Shown: positions 53,376-61,457, counted from the first letter of the stretch. The stretch: 64,000 nucleotides of DNA from an uncultured Dehalococcoidia bacterium (GCA_958296245.1 OY282458.1:1634777-1698776), one strand, 5' to 3'. Numbers and translations: made by a program. The notes: generated by a model from the sequence alone, not told the origin.

Positions 53376-54044
53376 TTGAAGAAGAACGTAGCCGTGATTG
53401 GCCTTGGCCGTTTCGGCTCGGCCGTATCAACGGCGCTGTACAACATCGGCCACGACGTGCTCGCGATGGATACGGACGAGAGCCGGGTCCAAAGTATGAT
53501 GGGCCAGGTCACCTACCCCGTTACAGGCGACGCCACGAACGAGCAGGTACTCCGCGAGTTGGGGGTCCCGGACTACGACGCGGCAGTCGTAGCCATCGGC
53601 TCGGACGTCGTGAGCAGCGTCATGGCCTGCGTACTGCTCAAGACGATGGGAGTCGCGTATATCGTAGCCAGGGCCAACAACGACCTTCACGGCAACACCT
53701 TAGAGCGCATCGGCGTGGACAAGCTCGTTCACGCCGAATCGGAGATGGGGACGCGCATGGCGCACAACCTGTTCAACCCCGTCGTCCAGGGGTACATCGA
53801 ACTGGCGCCCAACTTTGGTCTGAGCCGGTTGCCGGCGCCGCAGCGGTTCGTCGACAAGACGCTCAAGGAGCTGGGCTTCTCCGGCCCAAGGGACCGCTAT
53901 GGCTTGGCCGTACTCGCCGTCAAGCGCCGCAAGGACATCATCCTGAATCCCGACGTCAACGAAAAGCTTCGGGCCGGCGACGTCCTGGTTCTCGCGGGAA
54001 GCGACGATCGCCGCGACGAGGTAATGGACACCCAGGCATCCTGA
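53376..54044 (+). CDS. trkA: TrkA-type K+ regulatory subunit (RCK N and C domains)
   Basis: Cytoplasmic gating ring for TrkH. The N-domain Rossmann motif is VAVIGLGRFGSAV, followed by DTDE at the end of strand 2 (nucleotide 2'-OH recognition). The C-domain (about 135-220) carries LAVKRRKDIILNPDV and AGDVLVLAGSDD. I start at TTG 53376 with AGGAG upstream (222 residues); the frame extends to 53313. The single N+C unit fits the KtrA/TrkA half-size type. Confidence 0.92.
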   Translation: MKKNVAVIGLGRFGSAVSTALYNIGHDVLAMDTDESRVQSMMGQVTYPVTGDATNEQVLRELGVPDYDAAVVAIGSDVVSSVMACVLLKTMGVAYIVARANNDLHGNTLERIGVDKLVHAESEMGTRMAHNLFNPVVQGYIELAPNFGLSRLPAPQRFVDKTLKELGFSGPRDRYGLAVLAVKRRKDIILNPDVNEKLRAGDVLVLAGSDDRRDEVMDTQAS

Positions 54045-54088
54045 CCCCTGACCGCTCGTCCGTGGCGGGTCCCGCACAGTGACTATAC

Positions 54089-54583
54089 GTGCGCAATAGG
54101 AATAAGACCAAACGAAACGGCCTCTCGGCCTTGCTGGCAGTCGTTGACGGTCAGAGCTCCGACGATGGAGCGGTCGACTTGGCGTTCAACCTTCTCGACC
54201 AGCACAACGGCCGACTATATATCCTGTACGTCATCGAGGTGAGCAGACAGCTCCCCATAGACGCGGAGATACCCGACGAGACCGCCCGCGGCGAGGAGAT
54301 TCTTCAGCGGTGCCAGGAGCGCGCGTCTAAATTCAGATTCGAAACCCAGGCCGAGATCCTGCAATCGCGCCAAGCGGGCCTTGCGGTCGTGCAAGAAGCA
54401 GTGGACCGCGGCGTTGACGCCATCGTGCTGGGCGCGCCCTACAAATACGTCCACGGCTCATTCTCGCCCGGAGACACCGCCACCTACGTCCTGAAGAACG
54501 CCCCGTGCCGCGTCGTCCTCTCTCGCGACATGGTGCCCAGCACGGCAACCGGCAACGGACAGGGGACCCCCGCGCCCCGGTAG
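54089..54583 (+). CDS. universal stress protein (UspA family)
   Basis: A 164-residue alpha/beta protein with strand LLAVVDGQSSDDGAVDLA, ILYVIEVS and the closing VDAIVLGAPYKYVHGSFSPG and LKNAPCRVVL. The C-terminal nucleotide loop (G-x-G..GS) is only partly conserved, so ATP binding is uncertain. The start is probably GTG 54089. It sits within the Trk cluster between TrkA-like genes, and UspA proteins next to K+ transporters are a known association. Confidence 0.82.
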   Translation: MRNRNKTKRNGLSALLAVVDGQSSDDGAVDLAFNLLDQHNGRLYILYVIEVSRQLPIDAEIPDETARGEEILQRCQERASKFRFETQAEILQSRQAGLAVVQEAVDRGVDAIVLGAPYKYVHGSFSPGDTATYVLKNAPCRVVLSRDMVPSTATGNGQGTPAPR

Positions 54584-54596
54584 AGAAAAGTCCCTT

Positions 54597-55040
54597 ATGT
54601 TCCCCTTCAACCACATACGGCCCGGGAGCCTGCGTATCGTAGCCATGGGCTGCGGAGGCCTCGGCTCTGCCGTCGTGGCGTCCCTGTCCGAGCACGGCCA
54701 CACCATCCACGTACTGGACACGAATGCCTCGGCGTTCGACGGCCTGCCCAAGTCGTCTATCGAAGGCGGCGGAATCGTAACGTGCGTTGGCGACGGAACG
54801 GTGGTCCGCGACCTGATCAAAGTGTCTGCGCCTGTTGCGGACGTCTTCATGGCGCTGTCCGGCAGCGACACGAAGAACGCCCTCGCCGCCCAACTCGCCA
54901 AGCAGATATACAGCGTGCCCAGAGTGATATGCCGCGTCGACGACCGCGCCTTGTGCGAGATGTACGAAGGCCTTGGCCTGATCACCGTAAGCTCCACCAC
55001 CCTCGCCGCGAAAGCCGCCGTGCAGGCGCTGGGCGTATAG
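54597..55040 (+). CDS. TrkA-N domain protein, short form
   Basis: 147 residues, Rossmann domain only: IVAMGCGGLGSAVVASLSEH at the N-terminus, DTNAS at strand 2, then ALSGSDTKNALAAQLAK. No RCK C-domain. It is close in layout to the next gene, and the pair may form a hetero-oligomeric regulator. It has a GxGGxG glycine loop (GCGGLG), so nucleotide binding is plausible. It starts 13 bases after the stress-protein gene. Confidence 0.85.
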   Translation: MFPFNHIRPGSLRIVAMGCGGLGSAVVASLSEHGHTIHVLDTNASAFDGLPKSSIEGGGIVTCVGDGTVVRDLIKVSAPVADVFMALSGSDTKNALAAQLAKQIYSVPRVICRVDDRALCEMYEGLGLITVSSTTLAAKAAVQALGV

Positions 55041-55044
55041 CGGA

Positions 55045-55713
55045 ATGCACGCTGTGATCGTTGGCGGCGGCAAGGTCGGGGAAGCGGTGGCCCGCTGGCT
55101 TATTTCAAACGGCCACGAAGTAACCGTCGTCGACGAAGACCCCGCCGTATGTGATGCGCTCGACGAGTCTCTGGGCAGCATCTGCGTCAACGGCAACGGT
55201 ACGGATGCTTCTATCCTGACCCAAGCCGGGACCAATCGGGCTGACGTGCTCATAGCGACCACCCGCCGCGACGACGTCAATATGGCCTGCTGTCAGCTTG
55301 CTAAGCAACGCTTTGGCGTCGATAGGTCAATCTCCATTGCCAGTAGCCGAGACCACGTCGACCTCTTCAGCTTTCTCGGAATCGACGCGCCCATAGACGT
55401 TGTTGAATTCCTGGTAAGGCGAATCCAAGAGGGGCTGACCCTACACGGCCTCGTCCAGCTGATGCAGCTCCCCGATGACAAGTCCCTGGTCTACTTGAGC
55501 ACCCCCCTGGGTCCCGGCACGGAAGGCAGGCCCGTAGCCGACCTGGACCTGCCCGAAGGCGTCCTGCTCTCCCTGGTAGTGGGCCGCGACGGCAACATCT
55601 TCATCCCCGGGGCCGACGCCGTGCTTCATCCCGGCGACCACGTCATCGCCGTCACCCCCGTCCACCATGAACGAGATCTCCATGAAATCATGATCGAGGG
55701 AAACGAAGAGTGA
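55045..55713 (+). CDS. TrkA-type K+ regulatory protein, second full-length copy
   Basis: 222 residues with an N-domain (AVIVGGGKVGEAVARWLIS, VVDED) and a C-domain with LSLVVGRDGNIFIPGADAVL and GDHVIAVTP. It lies four bases behind the short TrkA-N gene. Together with the gene at 53376, the operon has two full-length RCK proteins and one N-domain-only protein for one TrkH. Confidence 0.88.
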   Translation: MHAVIVGGGKVGEAVARWLISNGHEVTVVDEDPAVCDALDESLGSICVNGNGTDASILTQAGTNRADVLIATTRRDDVNMACCQLAKQRFGVDRSISIASSRDHVDLFSFLGIDAPIDVVEFLVRRIQEGLTLHGLVQLMQLPDDKSLVYLSTPLGPGTEGRPVADLDLPEGVLLSLVVGRDGNIFIPGADAVLHPGDHVIAVTPVHHERDLHEIMIEGNEE

Positions 55714-55771
55714 CCTTCAGTTCCCCGCCCCGTTCGGCTAGTGGCAGACCGCTCAAAGGGGGCTGACGGAT

Positions 55772-56656
55772 ATGGCTACCCCGATCCGGCCTGAGCCTAG
55801 CGATGGAATAGGACGAGACACGGCTAGGCGCAGGCTCGCCTATCTGGGCCCCGCCGGCACCCACTCTGAGCAGGCGTGCATCAGTTACGACCCGGGATCC
55901 GATACCGTCCCCTACTCGTCCATCGAGGCCGCCGCCGCCGCTGTGAACTCCGAGGAGGCAGACGAGGTGGTCCTGCCAGTCGAAAACAGCCTCGGGGGCT
56001 CGGTGACGTCGACGCTTGACCTGCTAATTCGAGAGAAGGCCCTGTTCATCCGCCGGGAGATCGTCATACCAATCAGGCATTGCCTGGTCGCGGCAGAGGG
56101 GACCCTCGCCAAGGAAATCAGGACGATATACTCGCATCCCCAAGCGCTGGTGCAGTGCCGCTCATACCTCATGAAGACCTTCCCCGGCACTCAACAAGTC
56201 GCCTCCGAGAGCACGGCGGCCGCGGTCAAGGAGATGCTGGAAGAGGGCGGTCAGGCGGCGGCGATAGCCACGGAAAGGGCCTGTTGCCTCTACGGCGCCA
56301 GGCTATTGGCCAAGGGCATCGAGGATAACCCCAACAACATGACCCGTTTCGTGGTGCTCGCCCGCGCCGACCACGCCCGTACCGGCGACGACAAGACGTC
56401 GATCTGCTTTGCCTTCGACAAGGACGTGGCGGGGACCCTCTATATGGCCCTGGGGGAGTTCGCGCGCAGAGAAATCAATCTGGCCAAGATCGAATCGCGG
56501 CCTACGAAGGAAATCCTGGGGCGCTACATATTCCTGATCGATCTGGACGGGCACAGACTGGACGCCCCCGTCGCGGAGGCGCTCGCTCAGATCAGGGATC
56601 AGACCTCGATGTTCAGGCTGTTCGGCTCATACCCCAAACATCGCATAGCCGGCTGA
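55772..56656 (+). CDS. pheA: prephenate dehydratase
   Basis: Converts prephenate to phenylpyruvate in phenylalanine synthesis. The catalytic TRF is at 191-193 (NNMTRFVVLA), LGPAGTHSEQA and ENSLGGSV are conserved, and an ACT regulatory domain (about 208-290) carries the ESRP motif at 241-244 that binds phenylalanine, so feedback inhibition is likely. No chorismate mutase domain is fused. It starts 58 bases after the Trk cluster. Confidence 0.95.
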   Translation: MATPIRPEPSDGIGRDTARRRLAYLGPAGTHSEQACISYDPGSDTVPYSSIEAAAAAVNSEEADEVVLPVENSLGGSVTSTLDLLIREKALFIRREIVIPIRHCLVAAEGTLAKEIRTIYSHPQALVQCRSYLMKTFPGTQQVASESTAAAVKEMLEEGGQAAAIATERACCLYGARLLAKGIEDNPNNMTRFVVLARADHARTGDDKTSICFAFDKDVAGTLYMALGEFARREINLAKIESRPTKEILGRYIFLIDLDGHRLDAPVAEALAQIRDQTSMFRLFGSYPKHRIAG

Positions 56657-56722
56657 GAACGCCTGCGCGGAGAATGCCCGTAATGCGTGGGAGGCGGTTC
56701 CCCGCGCCGTCTGACCGGCCCG

Positions 56723-57211
56723 CTACGCCCCGCCTGCGGGGCGGGGCTCCGGCGATGGCAAGGCCTCAGCAGCACCCTCGCCCTCCGTGCCGTCCGCGGG
56801 GCGGGGCTCCAGTGATGACGAGGCCTCAGCAGCAGCACCCTCGCCCTCCGTGCCGTCCGCGGGGCGGGGCTCCGGCGATGGCAAGGCCTCAGCAGCACCC
56901 TCGCCCTCCGTGCCGTCCGCGGACTTCCTGCCCATTCTAGCCGCTACTGTCTCTGCGACAGGCGCCATCGTGCTGCGGACCGTTTCTATGGCCGGCGACA
57001 CACGCCCGCGCATCTCCTCCACAGTCGGCGACACACCCTCGCGCAATCTTGCCGCGAGCTCCTCGGCGCGGGTGCGCCACTCCTCACTCCGTTCCACCAG
57101 CTCGGCCCGCGTCTGGGAGCCCGACTTCGGCGCCAGCAGGACGCCGACGACGGCGCCAACTATCCCGCCTATCAGGAATCCCGCCAAGAAAGAACCGCTA
57201 TCGTTTGCCAT
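56723..57211 (-). CDS. YtxH-like membrane-anchored protein with C-terminal repeats
   Basis: An N-terminal transmembrane helix (GSFLAGFLIGGIVGAVVGVLLAP) followed by KSG is the YtxH/gas-vesicle-like signature. A helical region (residues about 35-95) follows, and then three copies of a 20-21-residue repeat ADGTEGEGAAEALPSPEPRP rich in Glu, Pro and Ala. The role of YtxH proteins is unclear; stress-related in some bacteria. I prefer ATG 57211 (MANDSG), because the earlier ATG at 57217 directly abuts GGAG. It overlaps the end of the upstream gene by 14 bases. Confidence 0.82.
   Translation of the reverse strand: MANDSGSFLAGFLIGGIVGAVVGVLLAPKSGSQTRAELVERSEEWRTRAEELAARLREGVSPTVEEMRGRVSPAIETVRSTMAPVAETVAARMGRKSADGTEGEGAAEALPSPEPRPADGTEGEGAAAEASSSLEPRPADGTEGEGAAEALPSPEPRPAGGA
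56736..56918. repeat. coding tandem repeat, three units (60, 63, 60 bp)
   Basis: Units begin GCGGGGCGGGGCTCC and end CTCCGTGCCGTCC at 56736-56795, 56796-56858 and 56859-56918. The first and third are identical over 60 bases; the middle one has a few changes and one extra codon (AGC/CAG run). It encodes the C-terminal repeats of the YtxH-like protein. Confidence 0.9.
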
Positions 57212-57503
57212 CTTCATCTCCTTTTTTCTTCTTGTTGAATCGCCGCGCGAAGCTCACGACAAACGCAGCCGCTTTGCCAGCGCCTGACGCAACTCCGTTC
57301 CCAGCCTCCGCCGGGCCGATCAGCTTGCTGGAAATCGTAGTGGTCAGCTCCTCAGCGTTCTTCAGTGCCCTGCCGGCCGAATCGAGCACCGACGCCAGCT
57401 TCTTGTAGACGAGGAGGAGCGCCAACGTCGCAAACAGGAGCGCAAGGATCAGGATGAAGTCCCTGACGATTCCAACGATTTCCGCGACGTTCTCGATTGC
57501 CAG
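57198..57503 (-). CDS. small single-helix membrane protein, probable CTG start
   Basis: The open frame encodes ENVAEIVGIVRDFILILALL and then FATLALLLVYKKL, a clear transmembrane helix, followed by an amphipathic region and a lysine-rich end. The first TTG (57425) would cut through that helix. Upstream of the helix there is no ATG, GTG or TTG before an in-frame stop, but CTG 57503 has GAGG nine bases upstream, so I place the start there (102 residues). The stop overlaps the YtxH-like gene, so the two are probably translated together at the membrane. Function unknown. Confidence 0.55.
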   Translation of the reverse strand: MAIENVAEIVGIVRDFILILALLFATLALLLVYKKLASVLDSAGRALKNAEELTTTISSKLIGPAEAGNGVASGAGKAAAFVVSFARRFNKKKKGDEDGKR

Positions 57504-57579
57504 AGGTTCCGACCTCGGAAGGGAATGAACCTATCCTAGCAGCCGAACGAGGCCCGCGCAATGGGAATAAGAGAGTCGT

Positions 57580-57637
57580 GACTGTTCAGACTCGGGGCTA
57601 CGCCAGTCGAAAAGGACCTCACCAAGACTGAAAAGTT
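57580..57637 (-). repeat. family B repeat, internally deleted copy
   Basis: GACTGTTCAGACT at one end joins directly to GGGGCTACGCCAGTCGAAAA and GGACCTCACCAAGACTGAAA at the other. These are the two termini of family B with the middle lost. Confidence 0.7.
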
Positions 57638-57667
57638 AAGGTATGGGTGCAAGCTTGACAGGGTCTT

Positions 57668-58654
57668 TTAGGGATAGGGCTGTACGAGAACCCTCATTGC
57701 GCCGGCGGCGTCCCGGCGCTGCGTCAATATCCGGTGCCCGCGCTTCTCCGCCCACACGATGACGTCGTACGCGTTGAGCACGTCGGGCATCACCACCTCC
57801 ACGAAGGACTCCCTGTCACGCTCAACCTGCTCGCTCAGAGCAGCCAGAATGCCCGCACACGTCTTACCGGTGCCGTCGATGATCAGCCACCCGCCGGAAG
57901 ATCCGTTCACCGATACCCGATTCGTGGTGGGATGGACCGCAACCTCGCCGGTTTCGCGGAGCGCCACCTGGCGCTTGAACTCGGCGACCGCCTCCCAGTG
58001 GACGCCGTCGTTACGGTCGCCCTTGGAGCAGACCGCCCCCCTCACGCCAACGATGTCAGGGTTGATACGCGCCAGCTCGTCGAGGTCCTCGACCTTCAGG
58101 TGACCGGAAAGGGCGGTGCTCATCCCCAACTGCTTGCCCTCGAACACCATGTCGCGGAGACCTTGCTCCCCGATGAAGTCGAACAGGTTCCTGCCGTCCT
58201 TGGTAAGAGTGTCGATGAGGAAGCCATCGCAATCACCGTCCTTGGACAGATCGATCATGCGGTGCGGGTCGAGACCGTCATAAAGCGGATTGTCCGCGAA
58301 CAGAGACCCTATCAACTTGGTCTCGGACCCCTCCAGCGCCCTGCGCGAGGCCAGCAGCGTCTCCACCGCGACGTCGTATTCCGTCTTCATGAAGCCGACC
58401 TTGACGGAGGTCGCGTTGAGCAGCCCGGCGGCGTAGACGGCCATGGCGACCGTACCGACCTGGTTGGGGACCACACCCAGGGTAACGCTGGCGTGGTGGC
58501 CCTGGGGCACCGCTTCGCGCACCTCCTTGACCACCCAGGGGTTGGCTGAGCCGACCAATGCCTCCTGCAGGTTTTTCACGTCCACTATGTCGGCGCCGCC
58601 CTCCAGGGCCTGCAGCGCCTCTTCCAAGTTCTGAACACTCACCATGAGGATCAT
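57668..58654 (-). CDS. mfnB: MfnB-type (5-formylfuran-3-yl)methyl phosphate synthase with C-terminal TusA-like domain
   Basis: Residues 1 to about 235 match MfnB (DUF556), which makes a furan from two triose phosphates for methanofuran. From memory of the methanogen enzyme, the active-site residues are matched here as Lys27 (IVDVKN), Lys85 (SVKVGF), Asp148 and Lys152 (LIDTLTKDG). The last 90 residues form a second domain with the order of a TusA/SirA-like sulfur carrier (IIDGTGKTCAGILAAL, then a strand and WAEKRGHRI), with a Cys but not the full CPxP. Its ATG overlaps the stop of the DHDPS-family gene (ATGA). Whether a methanofuran-like compound is made is unknown. Confidence 0.85.
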   Translation of the reverse strand: MILMVSVQNLEEALQALEGGADIVDVKNLQEALVGSANPWVVKEVREAVPQGHHASVTLGVVPNQVGTVAMAVYAAGLLNATSVKVGFMKTEYDVAVETLLASRRALEGSETKLIGSLFADNPLYDGLDPHRMIDLSKDGDCDGFLIDTLTKDGRNLFDFIGEQGLRDMVFEGKQLGMSTALSGHLKVEDLDELARINPDIVGVRGAVCSKGDRNDGVHWEAVAEFKRQVALRETGEVAVHPTTNRVSVNGSSGGWLIIDGTGKTCAGILAALSEQVERDRESFVEVVMPDVLNAYDVIVWAEKRGHRILTQRRDAAGAMRVLVQPYP

Positions 58655-59646
58655 CGCACCTCTCCTATCCCGGCAACAGCCGGGCTGAGCACGGAATCGA
58701 CGGCGCAGCGCAACTGCGCCTTCTCGTCCGGCCCCAAGTCAACCAGCGGGGGCCTGACGTGACCGCCTGCCATGCCCATCAGCTCGCCCCATGCCTTGCA
58801 CAGCGACACCGGGAGCGCGCCGTTGTATCGCTTGACCGTCCGTTGCCACCACTCGTCTGAGAGCGCCTTGATGGGGCGTATGCGCTCATCGTACAGCGCG
58901 TCATCTATGCGGCCCTCCGTGGCCCGCTCGATGAACTGCACGTAGTAGTTCTCCCCCGGCCTGTCGAACCGCCAATCCGAAGTGTTGGCAAACATCACAC
59001 GCTGTTGGAACCCCATTTCCCTCCCCTTGAAGAGAATCCATTCGTCGGGGGTGCTGATGACCGCATCCCCTCCCAACAGCACGTGGGCCTCCATCGACAG
59101 CCGCCGGTCGAAGCTTGCCTCCTTTACCCCGACGACGTTGGGTATCTCGCAAATCTGCTGAAGTCCCTGGGGGTCCAGGATGATTCCAAACTGCGGGGAA
59201 TTGTAGAACATCACCGCCAAGGGCGTGTGGTCCGCAAGCAACCGGACGTACTCCAGCACCTGTTGCGGGGTCTTGGTGACGAAGTACGGGGCGCCAACGA
59301 TCAACAGGTCGAATCCCACCGCCTCCGCGTGGTCTGCCAGGGTCATCATCTCCTTTGCGGAGGTATGGGTGACGTGGGCTCCGATAGGCCATTCGCCGCC
59401 GGCCTCGTCACTGACCACGTCGTAGACCCGGACCCTTTCCTCGCGGGTCAAGCTCCAGAACTCGCCCATGCCCCAGGTGCAGCCGGCCCCGCGTGTGCCG
59501 AGGCTGCGAACGTATCGGATGTTGGCGCGCAGCCCCTCTTCGTCCAATTCGTCCTCGGGGGTAAACGGCGTGACGAGGGTGGACCACTGGCCCCGCAGGT
59601 TCTCATCCGCCCATTCGCGCGCTTCGTCCCCCGCATAGTCTGCCAT
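58651..59646 (-). CDS. DHDPS/NAL-family lyase, second copy
   Basis: 331 residues, class I aldolase superfamily: TLVTPFTPEDELDEEGL at the N-terminus, Schiff-base Lys175 in VVGVKEASFD, and Tyr148 in MFYNSP. The GTTGE loop is replaced by GCTWGMGEFWSL, so dihydrodipicolinate synthesis is not assured. It differs clearly from the copy at 14025. AGGAGG precedes ATG 59646; the open frame continues to 59754 without support. It is translationally coupled to mfnB, suggesting a shared pathway that I cannot name. Confidence 0.82.
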   Translation of the reverse strand: MADYAGDEAREWADENLRGQWSTLVTPFTPEDELDEEGLRANIRYVRSLGTRGAGCTWGMGEFWSLTREERVRVYDVVSDEAGGEWPIGAHVTHTSAKEMMTLADHAEAVGFDLLIVGAPYFVTKTPQQVLEYVRLLADHTPLAVMFYNSPQFGIILDPQGLQQICEIPNVVGVKEASFDRRLSMEAHVLLGGDAVISTPDEWILFKGREMGFQQRVMFANTSDWRFDRPGENYYVQFIERATEGRIDDALYDERIRPIKALSDEWWQRTVKRYNGALPVSLCKAWGELMGMAGGHVRPPLVDLGPDEKAQLRCAVDSVLSPAVAGIGEVR

Positions 59647-59703
59647 TCGGAGCCTCCTATACCACCCGCGCCACTCGGGCGGGCGGCGACCGCCACTGTT
59701 CCT

Positions 59704-59733
59704 ATGATATTTATTCCCACGACAGGGTGTCAA
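59704..59733 (-). promoter_or_regulatory. promoter of the DHDPS-mfnB pair
   Basis: On the minus strand TTGACA, 18 bases, TATCAT, with the predicted start about 50 bases before ATG 59646. It lies between the family A repeat and the gene. Confidence 0.6.
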
Positions 59734-59763
59734 ACGGCCCGGGGCCTCGCGCAAAGGCGTCCT

Positions 59764-59901
59764 CTATATAGTCCGAGGGGAAAACGCCCTCTGGCTCCGG
59801 TGCAGCCCTCCCCTACTACCTAAATCAGGGGAATAGATATATCTGAGAGGACACCCCAGACACCCGGCATCGGGCTCCCCCGCCTGCACTCCCCCGCATA
59901 G
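59764..59901 (-). repeat. family A repeat upstream of the DHDPS-mfnB pair
   Basis: Minus strand: GCCGGGTGTCTGGGGTGTCC, then TCTCAGATATATCTATTCCC, GGAGGGCTGCACCGGAGCC and a right end TTTTCCCCTCGGACTATA. The left terminus is degraded. The gap 59902-60050 beyond it holds the sthA promoter region. Confidence 0.7.
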
Positions 59902-59974
59902 CCCCTTCCTCGGGATTGCCCAGGATCGGGAGGAATAATCAGCGCGTATTGAGAATATATCCGCGCCTCGATGG

Positions 59975-60003
59975 TTCACCATGCCCGAGGCAGCGTGTAC
60001 AAT
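59975..60003 (+). promoter_or_regulatory. possible sthA promoter
   Basis: TTCACC, 17 bases, TACAAT preceded by TG. About 48 bases before the sthA start. Weak -35. Confidence 0.4.
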
Positions 60004-60050
60004 GCAGCGGCTTGGGAACATCCCTCCCGACGTGCGCGGACAGAGTAAAG

Positions 60051-61457
60051 ATGGCTGAATACGACTACGACATGGTGGTCATAGGATCGGGCCCCGCGGG
60101 CCAGCGGGCGGCGGTGCAAGCCGCCAAATTGGGCAAGCGCGCCGCCATCGTGGAGCGCCACAACGAAATCGGCGGCGTCATGGTCAACACCGGCACCATC
60201 CCGAGCAAGACCCTCCGCGAGGCGGTGATGTACCTGACCGGATACCGGGAACGAGGCATCTACGGCGAGTCCTACTCGGTCAAGAACGACATCACCATGA
60301 GCGACCTGACGATTCGGACCAATCACGTCATGCAGCAGAAGACGGACACGCTGCGCCATCAGCTCCTCCGGAACAGGGTCAGGCTGATCACCGCTGACGC
60401 CTCGTTCATCGACTCGCACACCATAGACTTGGCCTCGACCGACGGGAGGAACCACCAGCCGATCACCACAGACAAGGTCGTGGTGGCAGTCGGCACCTCC
60501 GCAGCGCCCCCCGACGACATGCAGGTCGACGGCAAGCTAATCTTCCTGAGCGACGACATCCTGGACCTGCCGGAGCTCCCACGCAGCTTGGCCATCATCG
60601 GCGGCGGCGTCATAGGGCTGGAGTACGGCAGCGTATTCGCGACCCTCGGCATACGCGTTACCCTCATCGACCGATACCCCAAGCTGCTGCACTTCGTGGA
60701 CGGGGAGGTGGTCGACACCCTCATGTACCACATGCGCCAGAAGAGGATGACGCTCCGACTGGATGAAGAGGTCACGTGGGCGGAGACGTTCGAGGACGAC
60801 CGCGGAGAGCACGTGAGGATCAGGCTGGTCAGCGGAAAGCAGATCGTGAGCGACGCCGCCCTGTACAGCATAGGCCGCACCGGCGCCACCAAGTCGCTGA
60901 ATCTGGAGGCCGTGGGCCTGAAGGCCAACAGACGGGGCCAACTGGCGGTGAACGAATTCTACCAGACGTCCGCGCCGAACATATACGCCGCCGGCGACGT
61001 GATCGGATTCCCCAACCTCGCGTCCACCTCCGGAGAACAGGGCCGCCTCGCTGCGTGCCATGCCTTCGGGCAGCCCGCCAATAGCGTCCCGGAGCTCTTC
61101 CCTTACGGCATCTACACCATCCCCGAAATCTCGATGGTGGGCAGGACGGAGGAGGATATGACAGAGGACGTCGTGCCCTACGAGGTGGGCAGGGCCCAGT
61201 ACCGCGAGATAGCGCGGGGACAGATAATCGGCGACGACTCCGGGCTGCTCAAGCTGCTATTCCACATCAGGACGCGCAAGCTCCTCGGCGTCCACATCAT
61301 CGGCGAGGGAGCCAGCGAGCTCGTACACATAGGGCAGGCCGTCCTCGCACTCGGCGGGACCGTCGACTACTTCGTCGATACCGTCTTCAACTACCCGACG
61401 CTGGCCGAGTGCTACAAGACGGCAGCGCTGGACGGGATAAACCGCCTGGGCGTGTAG
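60051..61457 (+). CDS. sthA: soluble NAD(P)+ transhydrogenase (flavoprotein)
   Basis: FAD-dependent pyridine nucleotide-disulfide family protein that exchanges hydride between NADPH and NAD. FAD-binding VVIGSGPAGQRAA is at the start, the second Rossmann motif is IIGGGVIGLEYGS, and NIYAAGDVIG is near the end. The redox disulfide of lipoamide dehydrogenase is gone: the positions hold Met44 and Thr49 in GGVMVNTGTIPSKTL, and GTIPSK is the SthA mark. I use ATG 60051; the frame runs to 59916. It balances NADH and NADPH pools, in line with nadK and formate dehydrogenase nearby. Confidence 0.9.
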   Translation: MAEYDYDMVVIGSGPAGQRAAVQAAKLGKRAAIVERHNEIGGVMVNTGTIPSKTLREAVMYLTGYRERGIYGESYSVKNDITMSDLTIRTNHVMQQKTDTLRHQLLRNRVRLITADASFIDSHTIDLASTDGRNHQPITTDKVVVAVGTSAAPPDDMQVDGKLIFLSDDILDLPELPRSLAIIGGGVIGLEYGSVFATLGIRVTLIDRYPKLLHFVDGEVVDTLMYHMRQKRMTLRLDEEVTWAETFEDDRGEHVRIRLVSGKQIVSDAALYSIGRTGATKSLNLEAVGLKANRRGQLAVNEFYQTSAPNIYAAGDVIGFPNLASTSGEQGRLAACHAFGQPANSVPELFPYGIYTIPEISMVGRTEEDMTEDVVPYEVGRAQYREIARGQIIGDDSGLLKLLFHIRTRKLLGVHIIGEGASELVHIGQAVLALGGTVDYFVDTVFNYPTLAECYKTAALDGINRLGV

